Shown here in pieces: positions 16,491 through 26,371 of a stretch of 34,844 bases of DNA. The stretch's first letter is position 1, and the number at the start of each line of letters is the position of its first letter. The notes under the pieces are model-generated. The model searched no databases. It had not been told where the DNA came from and was given only the letters and a program-made list of their open reading frames with translations. The position numbers and the translations under genes were made by a program. This DNA comes from Actinomycetota bacterium. Lineage in GTDB: Bacteria; Actinomycetota; Actinomycetes; S36-B12. The stretch is from contig JAUSQD010000005.1 of NCBI GenBank assembly GCA_030652695.1, forward strand, positions 1-34,844. The letters are read 5' to 3'.

Positions 16491-18645
16491 GCTCTTCTTC
16501 GCCTTTGCTGTGGTGCTGGTGCAGTGGCTTACGGGCGCCTACTTCTGGCAGTTGGTGCGTCGCGGAAGCGCGCACCTCATTGAAGTCCTGGGCTTAGGAC
16601 TGGCGATTGGCACTGCGGCAGGCGCCCTGAGCGGGGTGCTGCTGTGGCAGTGGCTTCCGCTGTGGGGTTGGGCGCTGCCTTCAGTGCTCGCCGTCGTCGT
16701 GGCATTCATCCTGCAATGGCGCACCGGCAGCACCCTGGGCCCAAGTGGTGCCCAAGCAACGACAGAAATCTCCTCTCGGTGGTTCGCGATTGATCGACCA
16801 TCCGCAGTCGCCTTGATCGTGTCCCTTGGTCTGGGCTTCATCGCCCTGGCTGCGAGCTTGCGGTCGTATCCACTCAACTGGAGTGGGACGCTCACCAGCT
16901 ATCACCCCGACATGCTCTTCTTTGAAGCGCTGTCCACTTCGCTGGCCCAATTCGGCCCTTCGGAGAGCATCTTCTCCAACAACATCTTCGCCGCCGGAAA
17001 CGAGCTTCGCTACCACTGGCTGACCTACGCCTGGTCGGGTCAGATCACTCACGTCGTCGAGGCGCAGCCATTTCTCGTGCTCACCCGAGTGCTGCCAGTA
17101 ACTGCGCTCATCGGCGCGGTGCTGATTGCCGTGGCCTGGACTCGTCGGCTCACCACCATGCGCTGGGCGCCGACCATTGCGGCGTTGCTCATCGTCACCG
17201 GCGGATATGTCGGCGCAACGTACGGCACGATCCTGAACTTCGACTCGCCCTCACAGCAATTGGCCACGGTCTGGGTCTTGGGCCTGTGCCTGGCTCTGTG
17301 GCAGGTCACCTCAAGCAAGACGGCTACGAGATTTCCCTTGCTGCTGCTGGTGATTCTCGTGCTCGCCGCGGCGGCCACCCTGGGCAAAGTCAGCGCTGGT
17401 GTCGTAGCCCTGGCCGCTTGGGGCTTCGTGGCTGTCGTCGGTGCCATGCGCAGAGAGTCATGGGCTGCTCGAGCCTGGGCAGCACTGGCAGCCGCAGGCG
17501 TCGGCGTTGCCGGTGTCTACTTCGCCTACATTGCAGGCTCGGCCGAAGGCGGCGGTCTTGGGCTCGGCAGCCTGTTGAACAAAGCGTCGTCGGTGCAGGG
17601 GCTCAACCCCACTGACGCCAAGTGGGGAATCCTGTTTGGCACAGGCTTGCTGCTACTGGCGATGGCAGCCCGCTGGATCGGCCTTGTCTGGCTCGTTGGC
17701 AGCCGGTCGACCCGCTGGCAGCCCGTCACCATCTTTGGCATGGGGCTGGTGGTGGCCAGTGTCGCGTCGGTGCTCCTGATCAGTGGCGGGCTCAACGACA
17801 CCTGGTTCGCGTTGGCGGCCTCGGCGCCATTGGCGATCATCTCGGCATTGGGCATTGCCCATGCACTGCTGGCCATTGCCCCGCGCATGCGCTGGGTGCC
17901 AACGTGGCCGATTGTCGCCGCCATTGCCGTAGGAGTCATTGCTTCAGTACTGATCGCTGCCGTGTGGACCTTCGGGCCTGGGCACTCACCGTTCCTGCGC
18001 TGGGCTGGACCTCTCGTTGCCTATCTCGTGGCCTTTGCGATTGCCTTGGTGATTGCCGCCATCTGGCGTTCCCAAAGCGGCAGTCGCTTCCTGCGTTGTG
18101 CAGTCGCACTCACACTGGTCACGCTCACTGTGATGGCTGCGGGCGCACGGGTGCTCGGTGTGTCGTCAACATCCTTTGGGCTTCAGTCCGAAGGCGGGAT
18201 GAAGACCTCGGAGTTCGTGCCTCTCACGCCGTTCATCATCGCCAAGGATCTGGTACCCGTCACTTCGTGGACAGACAACGAACGAGCGGCTGGCCAGTAC
18301 CTCGCCGATCATGCGCACGATGCCGACATCGTCGCAACCAACAGCACCTACAGCCCACTCGTTGCTGCTCTGGGGCAGCAGAGGACGTTGATCTCAGGCA
18401 TCCAGTACCAAGCGCCATATGGTCGGCCGTCAGCACTGCAGAGCATCATGGATCGAGAGTCGATCTCACTGGAATTTGCCAACAACCCGGGCGTGCAGAC
18501 AGCCGCGAACCTCTGCAATTCCGGGGTGACCTGGTTCTGGATTGATCCACGCAGAACGGCAACGCGCAATTGGCTGCCCTATGCCACCATCGAATTCAAC
18601 TCACCTGACGCGATCGTGCTGAAGTTCGATCAGTCAGCTTGCTGA
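16480..18645 (+). CDS. Large polytopic membrane protein, GT-C-like
   Basis: 721 aa, many TM segments, first large loop TSYHPDMLFFEALSTSLAQFGPSESIFSNNIFAAGNELRYHWLTY. Overlaps the previous CDS. Confidence 0.75.
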   Translation: MASELFFAFAVVLVQWLTGAYFWQLVRRGSAHLIEVLGLGLAIGTAAGALSGVLLWQWLPLWGWALPSVLAVVVAFILQWRTGSTLGPSGAQATTEISSRWFAIDRPSAVALIVSLGLGFIALAASLRSYPLNWSGTLTSYHPDMLFFEALSTSLAQFGPSESIFSNNIFAAGNELRYHWLTYAWSGQITHVVEAQPFLVLTRVLPVTALIGAVLIAVAWTRRLTTMRWAPTIAALLIVTGGYVGATYGTILNFDSPSQQLATVWVLGLCLALWQVTSSKTATRFPLLLLVILVLAAAATLGKVSAGVVALAAWGFVAVVGAMRRESWAARAWAALAAAGVGVAGVYFAYIAGSAEGGGLGLGSLLNKASSVQGLNPTDAKWGILFGTGLLLLAMAARWIGLVWLVGSRSTRWQPVTIFGMGLVVASVASVLLISGGLNDTWFALAASAPLAIISALGIAHALLAIAPRMRWVPTWPIVAAIAVGVIASVLIAAVWTFGPGHSPFLRWAGPLVAYLVAFAIALVIAAIWRSQSGSRFLRCAVALTLVTLTVMAAGARVLGVSSTSFGLQSEGGMKTSEFVPLTPFIIAKDLVPVTSWTDNERAAGQYLADHAHDADIVATNSTYSPLVAALGQQRTLISGIQYQAPYGRPSALQSIMDRESISLEFANNPGVQTAANLCNSGVTWFWIDPRRTATRNWLPYATIEFNSPDAIVLKFDQSAC

Positions 18646-19416
18646 CATCCGCGTTGCTCTGCGCTGCACTTCGCGCGCTGCCATTCGGGTGGCCAGCCGA
18701 ACCGGAGGCTCCCAGACCCACGCCACGCGACGCATGCCGGGCGACAGTGCTGCGCGCTTGGCGCGCTCTGACTCCTTGATATTCGTGGTGCGGTCGTCAA
18801 CGGTGAGCGAGTCAGGATGCCAGCGAAATGCCGAGACAACTGACGGCACTTGGGCGAAGGGTCCGAGCTTCTTCAGCTTCAGGAGCAGATCAAGATCGAA
18901 TGCCAGCGAAAAGCTCTCGTCAAGCCCGCCGACCTGCTTCCAACTTGAACTGCGCACGAGCATGCCGGGCTGCGGAATGAGATCTGGGCCCCACGAGAGC
19001 ACCCGCGGCGCCCACTTGCCTGCCTTGCTGATCCATAGTTCGCGGCCCTGCGGGTCGATATAGCGGCAGGAGCCGAAGGCCACCACCGCAGCAGGGTTGC
19101 GATCCAGGGCATTGACCGTTGCCTCCAAGGACCCCGGCTCCAGCAGGTCGTCGTCATTGAGCCAGTTGAAGTACTCGTGATGGGCTTTGAGCTGCTGCGC
19201 CCCCAGGTTGATGGCCCCTGGCAGTGATCCGGGATCCGCCAGCACTGGGATTCCGTACGCCAATGACGCTTGCTGCACGGTGACCGAGTCCAGCGGAGCA
19301 ACCATCACCACATCGCTTGCCACAGCCTGCGAGCGAATGGAATCAAGAGTCTGGGTGAGAAACTCCGGGCGCCGACCAAGAGTGGCGACAACGATCAGCA
19401 CTCGTGGCTCGCTCAT
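18634..19416 (-). CDS. Glycosyltransferase family 2
   Basis: VLIVVATLGRRPEFLTQTLDSI, YFNWLNDDDLLEPGSLEATV, GGLDESFSLAFDLDLLLKL. Confidence 0.88.
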   Translation of the reverse strand: MSEPRVLIVVATLGRRPEFLTQTLDSIRSQAVASDVVMVAPLDSVTVQQASLAYGIPVLADPGSLPGAINLGAQQLKAHHEYFNWLNDDDLLEPGSLEATVNALDRNPAAVVAFGSCRYIDPQGRELWISKAGKWAPRVLSWGPDLIPQPGMLVRSSSWKQVGGLDESFSLAFDLDLLLKLKKLGPFAQVPSVVSAFRWHPDSLTVDDRTTNIKESERAKRAALSPGMRRVAWVWEPPVRLATRMAAREVQRRATRMSAS

Positions 19417-19462
19417 GATCCCGGTAGTCTAGGCAGCCCCATCTTGTCGTCTTGGAGCTTGT

Positions 19463-20773
19463 GTGCAGCCGGAATCGAATCACGCCGAAGGGCTGTTCGC
19501 GCACGCCTTGGCCGAGCGACTTTGGGACTTTCCCCGCAGCCTCACAGGTGATGGCGTGCGAGCAACCTTCGCAGTCCTGCAGGAGTTGCTGCCCGAGCTG
19601 GTGGTGCATGAAGTCCCCAGCGGAACCGAGGTGTTCGACTGGGTCGTGCCAGATGAGTGGAACATTCGCGAGGCCTACCTCATTGACCCCCATGGTCATC
19701 GGGTGATCGATTTCGCCTTCAGCAATCTGCATGTCGTGGGCTACTCAGACCCCGTTGACACGGTGCTGACTCTGGACGAACTGCAGCCTCACCTGCACTC
19801 TGACCCTGAGCATCCCGACGTCATTCCCTATGTCACCAACTACTACAACCCAGGCTGGGGCCTGTGCCTGCCGCACGCGCTTCGGCTGACGCTCGAGCCC
19901 GGTGACTACCGCGTCGTGATCGACAGCACCCTTGCTCCGGGCTCGCTCACCTACGGCGAGCTCCTCATTCCCGGTGACACTGAAGACGAAGTCTTCATCT
20001 CCACGTACATCTGCCATCCATCATTGGCAAACAACGAGCTCTCAGGTCCTGTGGTGTCCGTTGCCATTGCCCGATGGCTGATGGGGCTTGCGCGACGCCG
20101 ATACACCTACCGCCTGGTATTCGTGCCCGAGACCATCGGTGCCATCACCTATCTGGCACGCAATCTTGAGCATCTGAAGTCGGCAGTCGTGTCGGGCTAC
20201 AACCTCACCTGCATCGGCGATGAAGGCGACTACTCCTATTTGCAATCCCGGCGCGGTGGGCTGCCGATCGACCGCATTGCCCGACGGGCTGTGCTGGCCA
20301 CGCCACAGCCCAAGTTGTACTCATACCTTGATCGGGGCAGCGACGAACGCCAGTACGGAGCCCCCGGCGTGGATCTGCCGTTGATTTCGCTGATGCGAAC
20401 CAAATATGGCTCCTACCCGCAGTACCACTCCTCTGCCGATGACCTGTCCTTCGTCACCCCGGCTGGCCTGCAGGGCGGCATTGACCTGGTGCGCACCTGC
20501 ATCTCGGAGTTCGAGGAGTCGATCTACTACCGCACACCCGTGCTGGGCGAACCCCAGCTGGGCAAGCGAGGGCTCTACCACCAAATGCACGGCCGAACTG
20601 TTGAGGATGTCGTCCTGCTTCGCACCCATGTACTCGCCTATGCCGATGGTCAGCATTCTGTGACAGACATGGCCGAGCTTTTCGAGCGTCCACTCAGCGA
20701 TGTGCAGGCCGTTGTCGCAGAATTGCTCGAGCATGGCCTGCTCGAAGAAGTTCCGCCGATGAAGGGGCACTGA
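19463..20773 (+). CDS. DUF4910 aminopeptidase-like (M28-related) protein with C-terminal winged-helix-like segment
   Basis: DEVFISTYICHPSLANNELSGPVVSVAIARWL, YRLVFVPETIGAITYLARN, YHSSADDLSFVTP; C-terminal VTDMAELFERPLSDVQAVVAELLEHGLLEE. Confidence 0.8.
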   Translation: MQPESNHAEGLFAHALAERLWDFPRSLTGDGVRATFAVLQELLPELVVHEVPSGTEVFDWVVPDEWNIREAYLIDPHGHRVIDFAFSNLHVVGYSDPVDTVLTLDELQPHLHSDPEHPDVIPYVTNYYNPGWGLCLPHALRLTLEPGDYRVVIDSTLAPGSLTYGELLIPGDTEDEVFISTYICHPSLANNELSGPVVSVAIARWLMGLARRRYTYRLVFVPETIGAITYLARNLEHLKSAVVSGYNLTCIGDEGDYSYLQSRRGGLPIDRIARRAVLATPQPKLYSYLDRGSDERQYGAPGVDLPLISLMRTKYGSYPQYHSSADDLSFVTPAGLQGGIDLVRTCISEFEESIYYRTPVLGEPQLGKRGLYHQMHGRTVEDVVLLRTHVLAYADGQHSVTDMAELFERPLSDVQAVVAELLEHGLLEEVPPMKGH

Positions 20774-21657
20774 TGTCAGTCGCATCGCACTATGACGGCA
20801 GTGCTTCGTCCTATGCCGAGCAGTACGACGAGGCGAAGATCTGGACGAATGCCGAATATCCAGCCAACTACTTCCGGCTGCAACTGGTGCGCGGGCTTCT
20901 GAAGGCGTCAGGTGCCAGATCGCTGTACGAACTGGGTGTCGGCGATGCGACTCCCCTGGTCACCATCGCGGGCGACGGCATTCGCGTGGCTGGCAATGAC
21001 ATCTCCCCCGAGATGGTCCGCTTCGCTCGCGACAACATGACCGCGCACGGGTTGGACCCACTGGCAATCGACCTGCTCGATGTCCAGGACTCCTCATCTC
21101 TTGCCAATACCCAAGCTCGAGTCGGCAGTTTCGATGCGGTCATGGCGCTGGGCGTCATCCCGCATGTGCAAGACGATGCCCAGTTCGTCAGTTCGATGGA
21201 TTCATTCCTGCGTCCCGGCGGACAGTTGATTCTGCAGTTCCGCAACTCCATGTTCTCCATGTTCACGTTCAATCGTCTCTCCAAGGAATTCATCCTTGAC
21301 GAACTGCTTGCGCCGGTCTCAACTGAGATCAAGAAGGTCGTTGCCGATGACCTTGATCAGCGACTCGCGGTCAACAAGCCGCCAGCACGCACGAGACCGA
21401 CAGGCGATGGATACGACGAGATTCTCGCTCGCTTCCACAATCCCTTCGAACTCGCAGATGTCGTGCGTGCGCACGGCTACTCGGATATTCGCTTCCATTG
21501 GTACAACTACCACCCGGCCTATCCGATGCTCGCAGAGCAGATTGATCCTCGCGCCTACCGCGAAGCTCAGATTGCACTTGAGCATGAGGGCACCTGGCGC
21601 GGCATGTTCCTTTGTTCAGCTGGAGTCATCGAAGCTGTGAAGCACGACTCACCATGA
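20773..21657 (+). CDS. Class I SAM-dependent methyltransferase
   Basis: SLYELGVGDATPLVTIAG, VAGNDISPEMVRFARDNM, FDAVMALGVIPHVQDD, LRPGGQLILQF. TGATG overlap with the upstream stop. Confidence 0.85.
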   Translation: MSVASHYDGSASSYAEQYDEAKIWTNAEYPANYFRLQLVRGLLKASGARSLYELGVGDATPLVTIAGDGIRVAGNDISPEMVRFARDNMTAHGLDPLAIDLLDVQDSSSLANTQARVGSFDAVMALGVIPHVQDDAQFVSSMDSFLRPGGQLILQFRNSMFSMFTFNRLSKEFILDELLAPVSTEIKKVVADDLDQRLAVNKPPARTRPTGDGYDEILARFHNPFELADVVRAHGYSDIRFHWYNYHPAYPMLAEQIDPRAYREAQIALEHEGTWRGMFLCSAGVIEAVKHDSP

Positions 21658-22586
21658 GTCAATCGTTTGCGATGCTGCTGAAGTCATTTGCCGGAGACTT
21701 CACGTATGCCGAACGAATGATTGAGTCCTTTCATCGCTTCAATCGCGACAACGTCACCCTGTATACGGTGGTTCCCAACGTCGATCTCGCACTGTTTGCT
21801 CCACTGGGATCTGACACAGTCATCCTGATAGCGGAAGAGGAATTCAGCAAGCACCTGGTTGCATCTGCGGTGCATGGCATGCGTGCTGGCTACATCAATC
21901 AGGAGATCGTCAAGCTTGCCTTCTGGGAGAAGGGCCTGGCGGACAACTACTTGTGTGTTGATTCCGATGCCGAATTCATTCGCGATTTCCGAGTCCAGGA
22001 TTTCATGTACGACGAGCAGACGCCCTATTCAGTGCTCGTTGAAGACAAGGAACTTGAGGTAGAGCCGACGTACTACAGGCAGTACTGGCAGTCACGCGAG
22101 GCAGAGCTTCGCCACATTGCCGACCTGATCGGCTGGACCTCACCAGTGATTCGCACCTGCCACGGACACACTGTGCTATCCGCAAAGGTCTTGCAGTCGT
22201 TCGTTGAAGATTTCCTGAACCCGCGCGGCTGGGACTACAAGGACGCGCTCGCCGAGGCTCCATACGAGTTCAGTTGGTACAACATCTGGATGCAGTTCGC
22301 AACGCCGATCGACATTCATGCACGTGAGCCGTGGTTCAAGGTCTTCCATCACGAGGGGCAGCACCTTGAATACCTGATGCGTGGCATCACTACCCCGGAC
22401 ATTGCGCGTGGCTACCTCGGGATCATCGTCAACTCCAACTACTCACGCGACCTGGGGCTGATGAGCACCAGCGCGACCAAGCCAGAGTCCATTGCCCGCT
22501 ACTTGTCCTACGGGGAGCTCGCCAGCGTGCTCACCTCGAAGCTGCGAGACACCGCAAGACGCAGGCTCCGACGCCATGCAGAGTAA
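21654..22586 (+). CDS. DUF6492-like hypothetical protein (possible nucleotide-sugar-binding / glycosyltransferase-like)
   Basis: MLLKSFAGDFTYAERMIESFHRFNRDNVTLYTVVP, NYLCVDSDAEFIRDF (DSD), KVFHHEGQHLEYL. ATGA overlap with the upstream stop. Family name recalled, not searched. Confidence 0.6.
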   Translation: MSQSFAMLLKSFAGDFTYAERMIESFHRFNRDNVTLYTVVPNVDLALFAPLGSDTVILIAEEEFSKHLVASAVHGMRAGYINQEIVKLAFWEKGLADNYLCVDSDAEFIRDFRVQDFMYDEQTPYSVLVEDKELEVEPTYYRQYWQSREAELRHIADLIGWTSPVIRTCHGHTVLSAKVLQSFVEDFLNPRGWDYKDALAEAPYEFSWYNIWMQFATPIDIHAREPWFKVFHHEGQHLEYLMRGITTPDIARGYLGIIVNSNYSRDLGLMSTSATKPESIARYLSYGELASVLTSKLRDTARRRLRRHAE

Positions 22587-22619
22587 AATTCGAGAAGCCC
22601 GGTCGATCTTGAGGAGAAC

Positions 22620-23642
22620 ATGAGCGAGCTCGTCGAGTCAGCCCTGCGGCTGCCCCGGCTTGCGCGCACGGTTCTTGCCGCTCGCAGCTTCAATCGCCAA
22701 GCGCAGACGCCGCAGACAACTGCCGGCCAGCAGCAGTTCAATATGCGCTCCTCGATGGATCTGCATCCCCGCATCGGCAAGCTGATCTCGCGCAGCGTCG
22801 TGCGAGGCACTCCGCCCGATGCCTGGCAAATCGCTGATCCGGACTCAAGTCGATTCTTTGACTCAGCCGAGGTTGAGCGGGCTGTCCAGAGCATCCGCCG
22901 AGACGGGTTCTTTGTGTTCAGTCACATTGTTCCGTCTGACATCACCACCGCTATCCGCGAGTACGCCGAGCAGGCACCTGCGATTGCGCGCGGCGCCGAC
23001 CAGCCCGCAGGCGTGTATCCCCGAACCCAGCCATTGGTTGGCAGATATGACATCGATGAGACGGTGGCACTGCAGTGTGTTGAGGTGCAGGAGTTTGTGA
23101 CTGACCCGGTGGCCGCGCTCATCTCGCAGCGCTACCTCAACCAGCCGGTGCTCATGGACGAGGTCGCCTTCTGGTGGACGACCACACAGGGCACGCAGGA
23201 CACCAACCTGAACGCTCAGATGTTCCATCAAGACCGTGATCGACTCGCGTTCCTGAAGTTCTTCCTGTACCTGACCGACGTCACTCCGGAAACCGGGCCG
23301 CATGTCTACCTTCGTGGCTCGCACCGGCATATCCCCCGCTCGCTTCGCGCCGATGGGCGCATCGACGATGCGTCAGTGCAGAAGGCAGGTTTGTGGGACG
23401 AGGTCACTGAGCTCACCGGGCCGGCCGGCACCTTGATGGCCGTGGACACCATTGGCCTGCACAAGGGTAAGACGCCGACCGGTGGAGATCGCCTGGCTTT
23501 GGAGAATGAGTTCTGCACCTCGCTCTTCGGCAACGACTTTGAGCGACCACATTTCCCAGCATCAGCGCTTACCCGCGACCGGTACGCCGCCATGCCGTGG
23601 GTTCTGCAGCGCTATGCGCAGTCAGCAGGAGAAGCGCCCTAG
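22620..23642 (+). CDS. Phytanoyl-CoA dioxygenase (PhyH) family Fe(II)/2-oxoglutarate oxygenase
   Basis: Internal MFHQDRDRLAFLKFFLYLTDVTPETGPHVYLRGSHR (HxD) and GLHKGKTPTGGDRLALENEF (distal His and Arg). GAGGAG ribosome-binding site. Confidence 0.85.
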   Translation: MSELVESALRLPRLARTVLAARSFNRQAQTPQTTAGQQQFNMRSSMDLHPRIGKLISRSVVRGTPPDAWQIADPDSSRFFDSAEVERAVQSIRRDGFFVFSHIVPSDITTAIREYAEQAPAIARGADQPAGVYPRTQPLVGRYDIDETVALQCVEVQEFVTDPVAALISQRYLNQPVLMDEVAFWWTTTQGTQDTNLNAQMFHQDRDRLAFLKFFLYLTDVTPETGPHVYLRGSHRHIPRSLRADGRIDDASVQKAGLWDEVTELTGPAGTLMAVDTIGLHKGKTPTGGDRLALENEFCTSLFGNDFERPHFPASALTRDRYAAMPWVLQRYAQSAGEAP

Positions 23643-25162
23643 CGCGAAAGACGCCATTTCTGCAGACGCTTGTAGGCGTGGCCCACATGCTGCACGAGGA
23701 TCGGCGCGTCATCGAGGCGTTGCTCTCCAATGCTGAAACCCGCTGCTGGATCACGGGTGACGAACTCGTGCATCAGTCCGCGCCGGCGCATCATCAGGCC
23801 GTAGGAGATGGCTGCTTGCTTGGAACCCACTGGCGTGTCCACGAGTGCAGCTGAGAGCTCATCAGGGGTTGCCACGAAGCGAGCACAGCCGAGCTGGTCA
23901 TAGGCCGAGGGCCCCATGACGATGACGGGTCTGCCTGCGTATGCCGCCTCGACTCCAGTGGTCGAGCCGTAGGTGACGACCACATCAGCTTGTTCCATGA
24001 GTGCATAGGAATCCACTGTCGAGTACGGATCAAGGTGAATGTCGGGCGCCGCGCGCTCGACGGCCTGCATCCACTCCACAAGATCCTGCTTGGGCTTCAT
24101 GCGCATGTGCGGATGCGAGCGCACCACCAGCGTGGTGCCAGGTTGTCGGCGGCACTCGTCGGCGAGCAGTTGCAGTGTCTGCTCCTGAGTTCCGAAAAAG
24201 GTGCTCCAGTCCAGTTCGAGTTCTGCGATCTCATCACCAGAGGAGCTGAAGTAGACAACGACCCGTGTCGCATTGGCCACATCGATGGTTTCACCAAGTC
24301 TCTGCGCCTCCACGAAGAGCGCGTTGTTCGGCGCGATGTGCTGGCGTCGCTCTTCAAACCAACTGCTGCCAATCTCATCGCGCTGTGGCGCTGGCCACTT
24401 CTCGTACATCGCCAGCATGCGTCGTTGCAGATCTGACCAGTCGTGGGTGACCGCATCGGTGACATCGAAGTCGGTGTCGATGCCTCCCGCGTCGTAGTAG
24501 AGCACCGGGATGCCTGCGAACTCAGCGGCCGCGGAAGCGGCACGATCGTGCAGGAAGCGTCCGTTGTAGACCACGACAGCAGTGATCTGCCCGCGTCTGA
24601 TCGTCTCAAGAGTCTGGTCGAACACGAAGGCGTACGAGCGCGCAGCCGCCTGCAGCCAGCGCTTGCTCCAGTAGAAGGAGTCGGTGATGGGAGTTTCGGT
24701 GTCGGGATTCACCTGCAGGATCGCCCGTCCCATCGGCGAACCGTGATAGGTCAGCGCGCGGATCTGGGTGCGATTCATCGGCGCAGTGATCGCGATAGGC
24801 GCCGAGGGCTTCCAACCGCGCAGCGGGGGCGAGATGAAACTCTGCTCGGGCACCCCGGCCGCCTTCAAGGCAGCGATCGCATTCTGGTCGCGGCTTGATT
24901 TGCCCAGCAGTTTGGACAGCCGACCGCTGGATGACCAGCCTGGATCGCGCAGCGGAGTTCGGTCTGTCCAGAAGGCCATCGTCAATGCAGCACCCTGTGC
25001 CCGCAGAGCGAGCGCAATCTCAGCGAGAGCACCCAGAGCAAAATCCCATTGGGTGAAACTGACGAACAGGACCCGGCTGCGCTGGTCTGGGTTGAGCGCC
25101 TGCCCGAGGAGCTCCACTGCTGAGTCGTGCTCCGCGCGAACAGGCTGGTGGGGCTGAGTCAC
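23639..25162 (-). CDS. GT-B-type glycosyltransferase, capsule polysaccharide synthesis-like
   Basis: TTLVVRSHPHMRMKPKQD, IHLDPYSTVDSYALMEQADVVVTYGSTTGVEAAYAGRPVIVMGPSAYDQ. Confidence 0.7.
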   Translation of the reverse strand: MTQPHQPVRAEHDSAVELLGQALNPDQRSRVLFVSFTQWDFALGALAEIALALRAQGAALTMAFWTDRTPLRDPGWSSSGRLSKLLGKSSRDQNAIAALKAAGVPEQSFISPPLRGWKPSAPIAITAPMNRTQIRALTYHGSPMGRAILQVNPDTETPITDSFYWSKRWLQAAARSYAFVFDQTLETIRRGQITAVVVYNGRFLHDRAASAAAEFAGIPVLYYDAGGIDTDFDVTDAVTHDWSDLQRRMLAMYEKWPAPQRDEIGSSWFEERRQHIAPNNALFVEAQRLGETIDVANATRVVVYFSSSGDEIAELELDWSTFFGTQEQTLQLLADECRRQPGTTLVVRSHPHMRMKPKQDLVEWMQAVERAAPDIHLDPYSTVDSYALMEQADVVVTYGSTTGVEAAYAGRPVIVMGPSAYDQLGCARFVATPDELSAALVDTPVGSKQAAISYGLMMRRRGLMHEFVTRDPAAGFSIGEQRLDDAPILVQHVGHAYKRLQKWRLSR

Positions 25163-25169
25163 AGTGAGT

Positions 25170-26267
25170 TCAGGCTACTGCAGCAGCAGATGTCGCCCGG
25201 TAGACCTCAGCGGTCTGTCGGGCTGAGCGCTGCCAGGTGAAGAAGGCCGCCCGCTTCAAGCCGCGAGCCACCAGATCGCTTCTGGCCTGGTCGTCGGACA
25301 GCAGGTCACTCAAGATGCCGGTCAGCGCCTCGGCGTTTCCGGGCTCGAAGTAGATGGCTGCATCTGAGCCCACCTCCGGCAGGGAGGTAGCCCGTGCGAG
25401 CACGACGGGCACGCCGCAGGCCATCGCCTCCAGTGCCGGCAGACCAAAGCCCTCGAAGTGCGAAGGGAAGATGAAGACCAGCGCATTGGCATAGGCCGAG
25501 ACGATCCCGTCATCGGAGAGCTGCATCTGCAGGACCCTTCCGGCGATGCCCAGCTCGTGCAGCTGCTGGAGTTCACTTCTCGTGAAGGCTCCTCCGCCGA
25601 TGCAGACCAGACGCACACCGGTCTGGTCATTGAGCGCGGCAAAAGCGCGAAACAGCACACCCGCGTCCTTGTACTGTCCCCGATTGCCGACGAAGAGCAG
25701 ATAGCGCTCTGGCAAGGAGGACAAGCGCGGCAGACCAGGGGTGAAACTGGCATCGACACCGTGATGCACAACGGTGATCGGGGCCTGAATCGGACCGTAG
25801 ACCTTCAGCAGGTCGCTCTTGGTTGCCTCAGAGACACAGATGATGTGATCGGCTCGCGCGACATAGCGCCGTTTGAGCGTGACGAAATCCAGCCGACGTC
25901 GAGTGTCTGGCCGAAGCTCGGGGATCATGTCGTGAATGGTCACGACCCGCTTCGCTCCGCCGGTGGGGGCCAGCCCATGTGGCAGGTAGAAGGTGTTGTG
26001 CACGACATCGCATGAGGTCTTCGTGGAAATGCGGGACAGATACCTGACGAGCGCAGTCCACTCATTTCGGGCACGCGAGGCGTCCAGCGCCTTGGCCAGC
26101 TGAGGGTCATCCAGGATGTAGCGATTGATGATCGGTGCGTGGATGGGGAGCAGTTCGATATCCGCAACCTCGCCCTTGGCGAACTGGCGGGCAAGTTCGG
26201 CGAACAGGCGGCTGATGCCGCCATAAGCCTGAATGGCGAATATCTGTTCATCCATCGCCACCCGCAC
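25170..26267 (-). CDS. Glycosyltransferase family 4 (GT-B)
   Basis: VRVAMDEQIFAIQAYGGISRLFAELA, RYLLFVGNRGQYKDAGVLFRAF, FPSHFEGFGLPALEAMACGVPVVLA (EX7E). Start set at GTG complement 26265-26267, preceded by TACGAT at 6 nt; 26330 is the longer alternative. Confidence 0.9.
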   Translation of the reverse strand: MRVAMDEQIFAIQAYGGISRLFAELARQFAKGEVADIELLPIHAPIINRYILDDPQLAKALDASRARNEWTALVRYLSRISTKTSCDVVHNTFYLPHGLAPTGGAKRVVTIHDMIPELRPDTRRRLDFVTLKRRYVARADHIICVSEATKSDLLKVYGPIQAPITVVHHGVDASFTPGLPRLSSLPERYLLFVGNRGQYKDAGVLFRAFAALNDQTGVRLVCIGGGAFTRSELQQLHELGIAGRVLQMQLSDDGIVSAYANALVFIFPSHFEGFGLPALEAMACGVPVVLARATSLPEVGSDAAIYFEPGNAEALTGILSDLLSDDQARSDLVARGLKRAAFFTWQRSARQTAEVYRATSAAAVA

Positions 26268-26279
26268 CCGGTCATCGTA
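26268..26279 (-). promoter_or_regulatory. Candidate leaderless promoter -10 for the GT4 gene
   Basis: TACGAT (complement 26274-26279) followed by GACCGG then GTG (VRVAMDEQ). Confidence 0.5.
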
Positions 26280-26371
26280 GTGTCGTGTCCAAGCACCGGA
26301 CCGTTCCTTGGATCCTGTGAGGGTGTTCACCCGGCAGGGCGCAACAGGCGACTCTGCAGCACAATGGCGCC

